DNA from: Alloboseaceae bacterium BT-24-1
Lineage (GTDB): Bacteria > Pseudomonadota > Alphaproteobacteria > Rhizobiales > Beijerinckiaceae
Direction of reading: 5' to 3'
DNA length: 64,000 nt
Assembly: GCA_025846845.1 (NCBI GenBank)
Contig: JAOYTL010000019.1
Span: 1 to 64,000 of the forward strand
Part shown: one piece after another, positions 34,601 through 41,124 of the stretch
How the letters are laid out: every line of letters starts with the position of its first letter
How positions within the stretch are numbered: the stretch's first letter is position 1
Notes under the pieces: model-generated
Databases searched by the model: none
Seen by the model: only the letters and a program-made list of their open reading frames with translations
Told to the model about the DNA's origin: nothing
Program-made: the position numbers and the translations under genes

Positions 34601-34753
34601 ATTCTGCGTCAGGACCGAGATTGGGCTGCCACCGCGGATGCGTTGAAGGACACCGTCGAAACTGTCGAAACGTACTACGCATTCTTGCGGCTCGAGGATG
34701 AGAGTGCCCGCTTGAATGAAGCTTTGCGCGCACGCTTTTCGCCGCAGGACTGA
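31646..34753 (+). CDS. very large tyrosine recombinase (about 1035 residues)
   Basis: The C-terminal third is a tyrosine-recombinase catalytic domain: box II HDFRHILATTILR (His and Arg near 975-978) and the nucleophile in ETYYAFLRLE (near 1009). The N-terminal 650 residues are much longer than in phage integrases and include repeat-like segments with the pattern W/ARxxGxRVP (RELWATGRRVPRRQR, RARAEGLKVPASRS, HEEAKRNGRRVPQHP), likely several small DNA-binding modules. The catalytic box I arginine is probably in DRMALRSGTLQKLESSY. It is the natural candidate for moving the element inserted in comM. GTG 31646 is the furthest start; the 71-bp hairpin near the 5' end leaves a downstream start possible. 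Confidence 0.8.
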   Translation: MKTRSKSSPQLSFDFDAVVDNSLDPSEYSWSLRPSTAPTSADEASPASLVEVGAVEGILLAANEKSPDRECAKGTDVEKDSVRRDLAILAQYERELWATGRRVPRRQRTKKDQPCLRTIARDLGIGPARLGAPAMMTAIAKMVEACGIETVDERNFAKEILRRIEDLGDRLRRDGQKMPRNTMYPDKPNFTQVGRLIDVGLWALSDPAKKRIAELYLELGVQDPEPTRVGWLLSAWADRARAEGLKVPASRSLPTEPHIPLCAVAMNISAASLYWPSSQAILRELGRELGFEIGVTAREAKPLPTLVRVQEWHEEAKRNGRRVPQHPSAPGHPWFEAACNQIGIHPNSALQPVVREAIVRAGSELGYEYLVGQVTKDAPVLQELRPKAIAMREREVEGQSSKRAQIANLKSAMNQLAKLNPDGELADIRTLLEEGATIRAGDAKFHGELRVIKRCLEQMVLAAELPQNFCEALRELKRRINLPYWVISREAGLSRSAVKAWSRRCPSTKRRRDVEAVEKVLKVEPLTLVSRMNATSQHYPRIRLSHFPEEVQDSLELRSKVKSRLEPAERGVPDEGFAGRCQVIVDEIRSETKPRRAFIKSPPYALPELPPQVAQQFKIIRDVATPDGAKRRQAALEDFFDEKLSWAKGTATKHEKLLKCFFGYLAKPDGAREGLKISDMTLALVVVPALALKFPPWIEKRRNSIGDGQVACVGDSMIFRLFVTLLRPMGILRRMPELAGSLGPIPGILEPDEVADILADWDAACERARHRYSAVIRSYQPEDLEDADEIASLMPVLNLKNPSQAVTHLMLRRMQETRRLMEVGTFHWALLVRDELYVHVQDRMALRSGTLQKLESSYFCVRLNKIELNIPRAHFKNRKSKKVWKRGRVWHDFQRDFGDELGSHEVFWLYVNVARPILEKEGNDDSGTFFLTRTGKPMQAFNNLANRLSQTFLINWPDDDSARRSFWRSQRPLQNHDFRHILATTILRQDRDWAATADALKDTVETVETYYAFLRLEDESARLNEALRARFSPQD
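31745..31815. repeat. 21-bp perfect inverted repeat inside the recombinase gene
   Basis: The left arm (31745-31765, starting CCCTCGACAGCC) and right arm (31795-31815, ending GGCTGTCGAGGG) are exact reverse complements, separated by 29 bp that contain a further 6-bp pair GAAGCC/GGCTTC. The frame is open through the whole structure, giving the near-mirror peptides STAPTSADE and LVEVGAVEG. A structure this long inside coding DNA is unusual: a palindromic element, a translation-attenuating hairpin, or a recombinase binding site. Confidence 0.85.
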
Positions 34754-34849
34754 GCCTGCCTTTCGGACGATCGGCAACTGTGATGTACGCCGCCCGCCGT
34801 CGGACCGAATGGCGGCATCATCTTTCCGTGGACCTTCGGAGCCGATGCT

Positions 34850-34942
34850 ATGGCGTTCAGCGCCTTCGGGCTCGTGTTGGGCTGGCTGCTCGGAATGATG
34901 ACTTGGAAGCCAATCTGGTCGATCGGCGAGCGGCGTCGCTAG
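34850..34942 (+). CDS. possible 30-residue membrane peptide
   Basis: ATG 34850 opens a short frame encoding one hydrophobic helix (AFSAFGLVLGWLLGMM) and a basic tail (GERRR). The frame continues upstream without ATG for another dozen residues (IIFPWTFGADA), so it may be the end of a decayed gene instead. No good ribosome-binding site was found. Confidence 0.25.
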   Translation: MAFSAFGLVLGWLLGMMTWKPIWSIGERRR

Positions 34943-35083
34943 CCGCTTCTGCTTTCGACCCATCTAATACGTTCGAGGACTAGCCACGAAGCGACCGGAG
35001 CCCGACGGAAGAATCCGGTGCTTTGTAAACATCGGGGGTCCGAGTTAGCTATTTGGCGTCAGAGAGGTTTCAGGAAGGCAACC

Positions 35084-36286
35084 ATGGCGGATTGCATTTT
35101 TTGCAGCGGTGCGCTCGATCGGCACACTAAACCCGAGCACGTGCTGCTCAACGCTATGGGCGGCCGAAAGACCACCACTCGGGTCATCTGTTCTAGTTGC
35201 AACAACCAATTCGGCAACGGCATCGATAAGGCCCTGGCGGCTCAGGCCGAGATCATCAGGAACGTGCTCCAAATGGAGTCGGGCACGGGGAACCCCGCGC
35301 CTATGCTGAGGAAGGTTAAGGCCGGAACCGATGTCGTAAACCTACGCGGGGGCGGCACGCTCGATCTCGTGTCAAAGCCCTTTTCCTTCGCAGAGCTCCC
35401 GGACGGCCGAGCAAGCATACAAATCAACGCCGGATCTCTTGAGCAAATCGAACGGCTAATCCCCAGCATCGTGGCCGCGTCCGGCATCCCCGAGGCGGAA
35501 ATCCGAAGCCAATTGTCAGCGGCTAGCGCCCGTAGGGTTGAGCGGAGGCCGGGCGCTATTCACATTCGCCTCGCATTCGGCGGACAGGATGCAATTCGCT
35601 CGGCGGCGAAGGCCTGTCTGGTCCTTTGGGCACTCAGAGTAGAAAATGACGAGGTTCGCGGCCCAATGTATGAAGCCGCGCGCGACTGTGTGACGACGGG
35701 CCGCGACAATTTTCACAAGAACCGGACTGCACTTGACACGCGCCTGCCTGGTATCGCCGATCAAATCACGCAGCATTACGGCCCTATTTTCAATTTAATT
35801 TACGTTCGCAGTAACGCTGCGGGGCGCGTGATTGGGCATTTTACCTTCTACAATTTGCTGGGCTTTCAGTTCGTGCTGGCGGAAAGCGGGGGTACACCGG
35901 AGCAGGCTATCGCGCTTGTCTCTAATCCGCTTTCACCCACGACTTGGTCAGTTGAAGCCGCTGACCTGTTTGACATTCCCTTCGACTGGCTGGACCGTCC
36001 CGAATTCGATCAAGACTTCGTAGTCCAGCGTCAGCGCATCTCTGAGGCGTACCGCCCCCTTGGAGCGAGAGCCCGGCGCAAGGAACGCGACCGCATAATA
36101 GATGCGGTTTGCGATGACTGTGGCCTTGGCGAAAGCGATCCTGTCTCGGATAGCGTCCGAATTCAGATATTCTCGGAGATTATCGCTCGATGCGCTGCGC
36201 ACGCGCTAAGCCTACCGTTTGAGAAGCCAATCAAGGCAGAGCAGATGCGGGCAACCTTTGGCGGCCGTTCACCTGACGGAGAATAG
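35084..36286 (+). CDS. HNH endonuclease family protein
   Basis: 400 residues. The N-terminus is a zinc-bound HNH-type module: CIFCSGAL, then KPEHVLLNAMGGRK and CSSCNNQFGNGIDKALA, with two CxxC pairs and the EHV/N/FG pattern. The remaining 330 residues (for example IHIRLAFGGQDAIRSAAKAC) are an uncharacterised domain; a single CDDC pair near the C-terminus may bind another metal. ATG 35084 has AGGAAGG (35072-35078) upstream. It lies just beyond the large recombinase and is probably element cargo. A defence role is possible but not shown. Confidence 0.75.
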   Translation: MADCIFCSGALDRHTKPEHVLLNAMGGRKTTTRVICSSCNNQFGNGIDKALAAQAEIIRNVLQMESGTGNPAPMLRKVKAGTDVVNLRGGGTLDLVSKPFSFAELPDGRASIQINAGSLEQIERLIPSIVAASGIPEAEIRSQLSAASARRVERRPGAIHIRLAFGGQDAIRSAAKACLVLWALRVENDEVRGPMYEAARDCVTTGRDNFHKNRTALDTRLPGIADQITQHYGPIFNLIYVRSNAAGRVIGHFTFYNLLGFQFVLAESGGTPEQAIALVSNPLSPTTWSVEAADLFDIPFDWLDRPEFDQDFVVQRQRISEAYRPLGARARRKERDRIIDAVCDDCGLGESDPVSDSVRIQIFSEIIARCAAHALSLPFEKPIKAEQMRATFGGRSPDGE

Positions 36287-36585
36287 GCCAGCGGTGCAAG
36301 CGTTCCGCCCAATAGGAGCGCGAACTGCACGCAACTCATCCGAGAACCTACTTCCGCTCGCCACCCAAGCCGGTCGTTGCGCGCGCACGTCGGATACTGG
36401 TCGGCCCTGCGCCAATTGCTGACGTTGGCGCTCTGCCAGGAACCAGACGTTCGAATCCCTAGGTGCTGCTGGACGTCGACTTTCCCACCCATTGCAGACC
36501 ACGGCGATTGCGTCGACAGTGATCCCTTCAAATCGGCCTGCCCATCGGCGCAAGGCCGTCGAACGGAAGATGACGAGAGACAGCC
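36287..36585. repeat. non-coding region with decayed interspersed repeat
   Basis: About 300 bp with no convincing gene. The segment 36416-36500 (CCAGACGTTCGAATCCC, ACCCATTGCAGACC) resembles relics found beside the IS110 gene: the 14-mer ACCCATTGCAGACC at 36487-36500 occurs again at 38895-38908. Confidence 0.45.
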
Positions 36586-37224
36586 ATGCATGAGCTTGCG
36601 GTCCTGATTTCGATCCTCGGCGTGTTTCTGCTCGGCGCGATAAGTCCCGGGCCGAGCTTCGTCGTGGTCTCGCGCATCGCCATCTCACGATCGCGCACCG
36701 ATGGCGTGATGGCCGCCATCGGCATGGGAATCGGCGGTTTCGTCTTCGCAACCGTCGCGGTCGCGGGCCTGACGGCGATCTTGCTGCAGGTCGAATGGCT
36801 CAACATCGCGCTCAGGCTGGCTGGCGGCGCCTATCTTCTGTGGCTCGGCATCAACATCTGGCGTGCAGCTCCCGAACCCTTGGAGGTCGCCGACACTGCA
36901 AGTGAGCGGCAGAGCACGCTATGGACCTCGTTGCTGCGGGCGCTCCTAGTCCAGCTCTCCAACCCCAAGACGGCAATCTTCTATGCGTCCATGTTCGCCG
37001 CGCTGCTGCCGTCCCCGACACCGTCCTGGATGTTTTTTGCTCTGCCGCCGATGCTCTTCCTGATCGAGTTCGGCTGGTACACGGTCGTAGCTGTCGGGTT
37101 CTCGTCCCGCACGCCACGGGCGGCCTATCTCCGCTCCAAGGTCTGGATCGACCGAACCGCCGGAGCGGTGGTCGGAGCCCTGGGCGCCAAGCTAATGGTG
37201 GACAGCGTGCGCTCGTCTGCTTGA
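36586..37224 (+). CDS. LysE/RhtB family amino-acid exporter
   Basis: Inner-membrane exporter, 212 residues, about six helices. The family signature is AISPGPSFVVVSRIAIS near the N-terminus; later marks are GGAYLLWLGINIWRA and LVQLSNPKTAIFYASMFAAL. Members export amino acids or homoserine lactones. It stands alone between repeat-bearing non-coding regions, with no regulator beside it. Confidence 0.92.
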   Translation: MHELAVLISILGVFLLGAISPGPSFVVVSRIAISRSRTDGVMAAIGMGIGGFVFATVAVAGLTAILLQVEWLNIALRLAGGAYLLWLGINIWRAAPEPLEVADTASERQSTLWTSLLRALLVQLSNPKTAIFYASMFAALLPSPTPSWMFFALPPMLFLIEFGWYTVVAVGFSSRTPRAAYLRSKVWIDRTAGAVVGALGAKLMVDSVRSSA

Positions 37225-37738
37225 GCCACAGCCGCGCCGAGGTGCCGCCGGCTTCGGTGGTCGATCCTCTTGCTGCTTCTGGCCCGGCAGAACGTGATGG
37301 CGAAGTTTGCTTCCATCCTTACGAATCTTCTAGAGCCCCTGCGGGATGCGCTGAAAAAGCCTTCGGCTACCTACGGCCGATCGGTCAGGGTAATGCAAAG
37401 CAGCGCCTAAATCAGGAATGCATCGGCTTTTGATCCAAGTCAGTTTCTGGAGCGATCGAGACGCTCGCGGCGGCCGCGCGCCATGTGTGGACGGCTCTCC
37501 GTTGGCAAGGGTTTCGAGCGTTCTGCAAGGCTGGTCGGTGCGGCCATGTGTTCGACCTGTTGGTGCGGCGCGCATGGCCGCTGGCCATAATGCCTTCCGC
37601 GAGGACGGGTCCCGACCAAAAGCACGCGCTTGAAGGCGCTGTGGCGCGAGTGGGTTTTCCCGTTCTTCGGTTCGACCGGCTGGTTGCGTTACGTTCGTGT
37701 TGCCCTTCCCAAGCTCTTCGGCACGGTGTGCCTGATCT
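37225..37738. other. non-coding flank downstream of the IS110 transposase
   Basis: About 510 bp without a supported gene between lysE and the IS110 transposase stop. Part of it should belong to the IS end, where IS1111-type elements encode their guide (bridge) RNA. I cannot delimit the IS boundary or an RNA structure by eye. Confidence 0.4.
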
Positions 37739-38764
37739 CTATGCGGCCTGCGGGACCGGCTCGCGATAGGGCTCGCCGGTGGTCATGATCGCCCAGACCA
37801 TCCGGGCGGTTTTGTTGGCCAAGGCCACGGTCGCGACCTTTGTCGTTCGCCGGGCCAGCAACTGCACCAGCCATGGCCGGCGCGTTCCGTTCCGCTGCGC
37901 ATAGCGCACGACGGCCAGAGCCCCGACGACCAGCAACTGGCGCAGGTAGCGGTCACCCTGTTTGGTGATGCCGCCCAGGCGCTCCTTGCCGCCGCTGGAG
38001 TTCTGCCGAGGCACGAGGCCGATCCACGCAGCAAGGTTCCGGCCCGAGCGGAACGCTCTGGGATCCGGTATGCTGGCCACGAGAGCGCTCGCCAGGAGCG
38101 GGCCGACACCCGGCACATCCATCAGCCTGCGCCCGGTCTCGGTCGCGCGGGCGTTGGTTCTGATCCGACGATCTGCCTCGAGGATCTGATCGTTGATGAG
38201 AGCAAGTTGGGCAACCAGCATCCCAAGACATGTCCGCGCCTCGGCCGGAACCTGCTCGTCGCCCTCGGAGATGAGCCTAACGAGAGCGCCCAGGCCCTCC
38301 CTCCCGATCGGCGCGGCCAGCCCGAACTCAGCCATGTGACCTCGGATCGCATTCGAGAGCTGGATGCGCTGGCGCATGAGCATCAACCGAACCCGATGCA
38401 GCACCATGATGCTCTGCTGCTCGACGCTCTTCACCTCGACGAAGCGCATGGTCGGGCGGGTCACGGCCTCACAGATCGCCTCGGCATCGGCTGCGTCGTT
38501 CTTCTGCCGCTTCACGTATGGCTTCACGTAGCTCGGCGGCATCAGCCGGACCTGGTGGCCGAGCTTGGTCAGCTCGCGCGCCCAATAATGCCCCGTGGCG
38601 CAAGCTTCGATACCGATCAGGCAAGCCGGCAGCTTGGCGAAGAACGCAAGGAGCTGCACTCGTCGAATCTGCCGCCGGACAACGACAACGCCGCTCTGGT
38701 CGACGCCGTGAACCTGAAACACCGACTTCGCGATATCCAACCCGATCGTGGCTGCCTGATCCAT
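37739..38764 (-). mobile_element. IS110-family (IS1111 subgroup) transposase gene
   Basis: 341-residue DEDD-type recombinase. The N-terminal RuvC-like fold begins with IGLDIAKSVFQVHGVDQ and continues with GIEACATGHYWARELTKLGH and QKNDAADAEAICEAV, carrying the acidic catalytic residues. The C-terminal transposase_20 part has MDVPGVGPLLASALVASI and LAAWIGLVPRQNSSGGKERL with the catalytic serine region. ATG 38764 has GGAGGA upstream; the frame opens at 38776. The coding sequence is intact, so the element may be active. IS110 elements lack terminal inverted repeats, and I cannot define the ends. Confidence 0.92.
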
Positions 38765-38820
38765 GCTCTCCTCCATCTCTGCGAGAGCTTACGCTCCCGC
38801 GGGGCTGGAGAGCCGTCCAC

Positions 38821-38931
38821 AGCATCACTAGCCGACATTGGTGGTGTGCCGGGAAGCAGACATTGCCGGCCCTCGCGCCAGAGGTCAGGTCCCGACCCAT
38901 TGCAGACCGTAAGCGGCTTGCAGACATGGCC
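38821..38931. repeat. interspersed repeat relic next to the IS110 gene
   Basis: Contains GCCGACATTGGTGG, AAGCAGACATTGCCGG and ACCCATTGCAGACC (38895-38908), the clearest copy of the repeat family that recurs at 13.7, 36.4, 40.1, 50.1 and 52.1 kb. No gene is visible. The IS may have inserted into the repeat. Confidence 0.55.
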
Positions 38932-39022
38932 GTCCGCCAACACAAGCGGTACCCGCCCCCTCCGCATGAATAGTAAGCCAGTCGGGTAACTGTTATTGAC
39001 GGCCCTTTGGTGCGCATATATA

Positions 39023-39040
39023 GTTAGCCATATGGATAAC
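39023..39040. promoter_or_regulatory. operator-like dyad over the ArsR-type gene start
   Basis: GTTAGCCAT/ATGGATAAC is an inverted repeat with 8 of 9 symmetric positions, centred on the boundary 39031/39032 so that its right half contains the start codon. ArsR-family repressors bind short dyads at their own promoters, so autoregulation is likely. Confidence 0.6.
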
Positions 39041-39379
39041 TTATCATCGAATCTCGACCTTGTGTTCGGCGCTCTTGCGGATCCGACGAGGAGAGCAGTC
39101 CTGGAGCGCCTGGGCGAGGGCGACGCCTCGATCGGTGAACTCGCCCACCCCTTCGACATGGCGCTGCCTAGTCTTATGAAGCACGTCCGGGTGCTGGAGG
39201 CCGTCGGCCTCGTTGAATCTCATAAAAGTGGGCGCGTTCGCACCTGCCGGTTGAAGCCGGCCGCCATGACCGATGCTGAACGTTGGCTGGCCGAGCACCG
39301 GGCGGTTTGGGAGGCGCGCCTGGATCGGCTCGAGGCCTATGTGAAGACAATTGAGAAGAACCCCGGAAGTGAAGGTTGA
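39032..39379 (+). CDS. ArsR-family winged-helix regulator
   Basis: 115 residues. The winged helix is visible as FGALADPTRRAVLERLGEGD, then IGELAHPFDMALPSLMKHVR (recognition helix) and the wing LVESHKSGRVRTCRLKP. No metal-binding cysteines of the ArsR/SmtB alpha-3 or alpha-5 type are present, so it is of the subclass that partners SRPBCC proteins. ATG 39032 sits in the operator dyad; the next gene is 115 bp downstream and is the likely regulated partner. Confidence 0.9.
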   Translation: MDNLSSNLDLVFGALADPTRRAVLERLGEGDASIGELAHPFDMALPSLMKHVRVLEAVGLVESHKSGRVRTCRLKPAAMTDAERWLAEHRAVWEARLDRLEAYVKTIEKNPGSEG

Positions 39380-39494
39380 AATGGCCAAGTCCGCAAACCG
39401 CCGGCCCCCTCGCTGCGGCGGGCCACGGTCTCCGGAGTTTGAAATCGTCATTGACGCCACTGTCACATGCCCATCCAAATCAAAGGATTAGATC

Positions 39495-39986
39495 ATGACC
39501 TCGTCCGCCGACGCCGCGCTTTCGCAATGGGCACTCGATCGCGAAATCGTTCTTTCGCGGGTAATAGATGCGCCGCGCGACATCGTGTTTTCTGCCTGGA
39601 CCGACCCGAAACATCTGCCGAATTGGTTTGGACCAGCCGGTTTTAGAATCGAGACCAAGGAGATCGACATATGTGTCGGCGGGTTGTGGCGCTTCGACAT
39701 GATCGCACCGGATGGTCAGCTCTGGCCCAGCCGGATGCGTTTTCGTCGAATTGAACGACCGACACTGATCGAGTTCGATCACGGAGCGGATAGCGATAAC
39801 GATCCGGCGCGGTTCCGGACAACCATCACGTTCGACGAACAGAGCAACAGCAAGACCGTGATCACGTTACGTCAGCTGCATCCAACCAAAGCGCAGCGCG
39901 ACGCGGGCATCGGCTTCGGTGCGGTCGAATATGGCTACCAGACGCTCGAAAAGCTCGCGCGCCATGTCGAGGCACTGCATGCCTAA
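39495..39986 (+). CDS. SRPBCC (AHSA1-like) domain protein
   Basis: 163 residues of the START/Bet v1-like superfamily with the AHSA1 pattern LSRVIDAPRDIVFSAWTDP, HLPNWFGPAGF, and late GFGAVEYGYQTLEKLARH. The fold binds hydrophobic ligands. The pairing with an ArsR regulator directly upstream is common in Alphaproteobacteria; the ligand is unknown. Confidence 0.88.
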   Translation: MTSSADAALSQWALDREIVLSRVIDAPRDIVFSAWTDPKHLPNWFGPAGFRIETKEIDICVGGLWRFDMIAPDGQLWPSRMRFRRIERPTLIEFDHGADSDNDPARFRTTITFDEQSNSKTVITLRQLHPTKAQRDAGIGFGAVEYGYQTLEKLARHVEALHA

Positions 39987-39991
39987 TTGAT

Positions 39992-40018
39992 CTGCTGCCG
40001 GATCACTACCGGCAGCAG
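39992..40018. terminator. strong hairpin downstream of the ArsR/SRPBCC pair
   Basis: CTGCTGCCGG (39992-40001) and CCGGCAGCAG (40009-40018) form a perfect 10-bp stem with a 7-base loop, six bases after the stop codon. No T-run follows, so it is a hairpin that may stabilise or terminate the transcript rather than a textbook intrinsic terminator. Confidence 0.55.
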
Positions 40019-40059
40019 CCGGCATCTCACTGCGTCCGGTTGGCGTAGTCCGCTCTACC

Positions 40060-40200
40060 CAACCCAGCCGTTGCGGTCGCCCTCCGGCTACCCGTGGGCC
40101 CTGCGCCACAACCAGACATTGGCTGGCAGACCAGAAGCGGACACTCAAACTCGCTCTAGCAGACCGGCCAGAGTTTGGATGGCTGGACGTTAGCCTTCGC
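40060..40200. repeat. interspersed repeat relic
   Basis: Contains CCAGACATTGGCTGGC, AGAAGCGGACACTC and AGCAGACCGGCC, similar in words and spacing to the relics at 36.4 and 38.85 kb. No gene. Confidence 0.4.
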
Positions 40201-40209
40201 ACCGGCTGA

Positions 40210-40725
40210 TCAGTCCTGGACCGATCTAGGCCTTTGCAAGGAATTGCCGAGGCGTTCCAGTTCCAGAGTGAAGCAGTAGAGGCAAAAGAGCGCCACGAGC
40301 ACGATTGTCCCCCGCGAGAGCACCACCGCGCCGGTTTCGTTGGAGCTCAGATCAGGCGCATGTCGAAGGAAGAACAGGCTGAACATGGCCGCGCCAAAGA
40401 TGAAGCTGAGGCGGCTTGCAAATCCGAGCAGATGGCCAAACGCGGCATTGCGCCAGCCGGGCATTTGGACCTTGGCGAAGCGATACCAGTAGGCCGTTTG
40501 GGATAGGAAGACGGCGCCGGCGATCGTGAGCAGGTCAGCCGGCGAGATCGTATGCAGGACACCGAGATCATCGACCACGATCCGAAAAGCGCGGTGAATC
40601 TCGACCAGGAGCGCGAGCGCTGCGGCCGACTGAAGCGCGAGGAGCGCAAGGTACGCCCAGGCCGATCGCGGTCTGCCGTAGTCAATCTCCGTATCCGGTG
40701 ACCGCAGGTCGTGGTCATCATTCAT
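40210..40725 (-). CDS. four-helix membrane protein of unknown function
   Basis: 171 residues with four hydrophobic helices: around YLALLALQSAAALALLV, LLTIAGAVFLSQTAYWY, LSFIFGAAMFSLFFLRH and GTIVLVALFCLYCFTLELE. The N-terminal 20 residues are acidic and cytoplasmic. The arrangement resembles small uncharacterised membrane proteins of Hyphomicrobiales. No domain recognised. It may pair with the secreted small protein upstream. Confidence 0.7.
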   Translation of the reverse strand: MNDDHDLRSPDTEIDYGRPRSAWAYLALLALQSAAALALLVEIHRAFRIVVDDLGVLHTISPADLLTIAGAVFLSQTAYWYRFAKVQMPGWRNAAFGHLLGFASRLSFIFGAAMFSLFFLRHAPDLSSNETGAVVLSRGTIVLVALFCLYCFTLELERLGNSLQRPRSVQD

Positions 40726-40780
40726 CGAGCGACTCGTTCAGGAGCCGGGTCCGTTCCGGGACAGCCTCGCACCCGCCCGA

Positions 40781-41017
40781 TCAGCGGCAGACCCTTCGGC
40801 CGTTGACGATCGCGCAGCGGACGACCGGTTCCGGCCTCACGACGATGGGCCTCACCACGACCGCTCGCGGAACGGGGCGTCGCGCGACGATCGCTCCGTT
40901 GGGGCCGACACATCCCGCTCTCACGACGCCGCGCGCGCAGACGACGGCATTCGCCTGTGTCGGAACGGCAAGCGCGGTAAGTCCGAGCATGCCGGCTGCC
41001 AGAACCAGAGCTTTCAT
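40781..41017 (-). CDS. small secreted protein, 78 residues
   Basis: A clear Sec signal peptide (MKALVLAAGMLGLTALA... cleaved near ANA) is followed by a short arginine/valine-rich mature part with cysteines (VCARGVVRAGC, RCAIVNGRRVCR) that could form disulfides. ATG 41017 has AGGAG at good spacing; the longer frame to 41044 would break the signal peptide. No function known. Confidence 0.7.
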   Translation of the reverse strand: MKALVLAAGMLGLTALAVPTQANAVVCARGVVRAGCVGPNGAIVARRPVPRAVVVRPIVVRPEPVVRCAIVNGRRVCR

Positions 41018-41124
41018 GGACGATTCTCCTGCTGCTGCGGCCACGGGTTGCGGCCGGGATTGCGTCGTTCATTGGCTGTGAGGCCCCGGCTGCACTGGAT
41101 GCAGCCGGGTTCTGAAAGCGTGAT

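Noticed and set aside
25312..34753. AbaR/Tn6022-type or other Tn7-like island in comM
   Set aside because: No DDE transposase, TniB or TniQ gene; the insertion point also appears to differ. The tyrosine recombinase is the better candidate for mobility.
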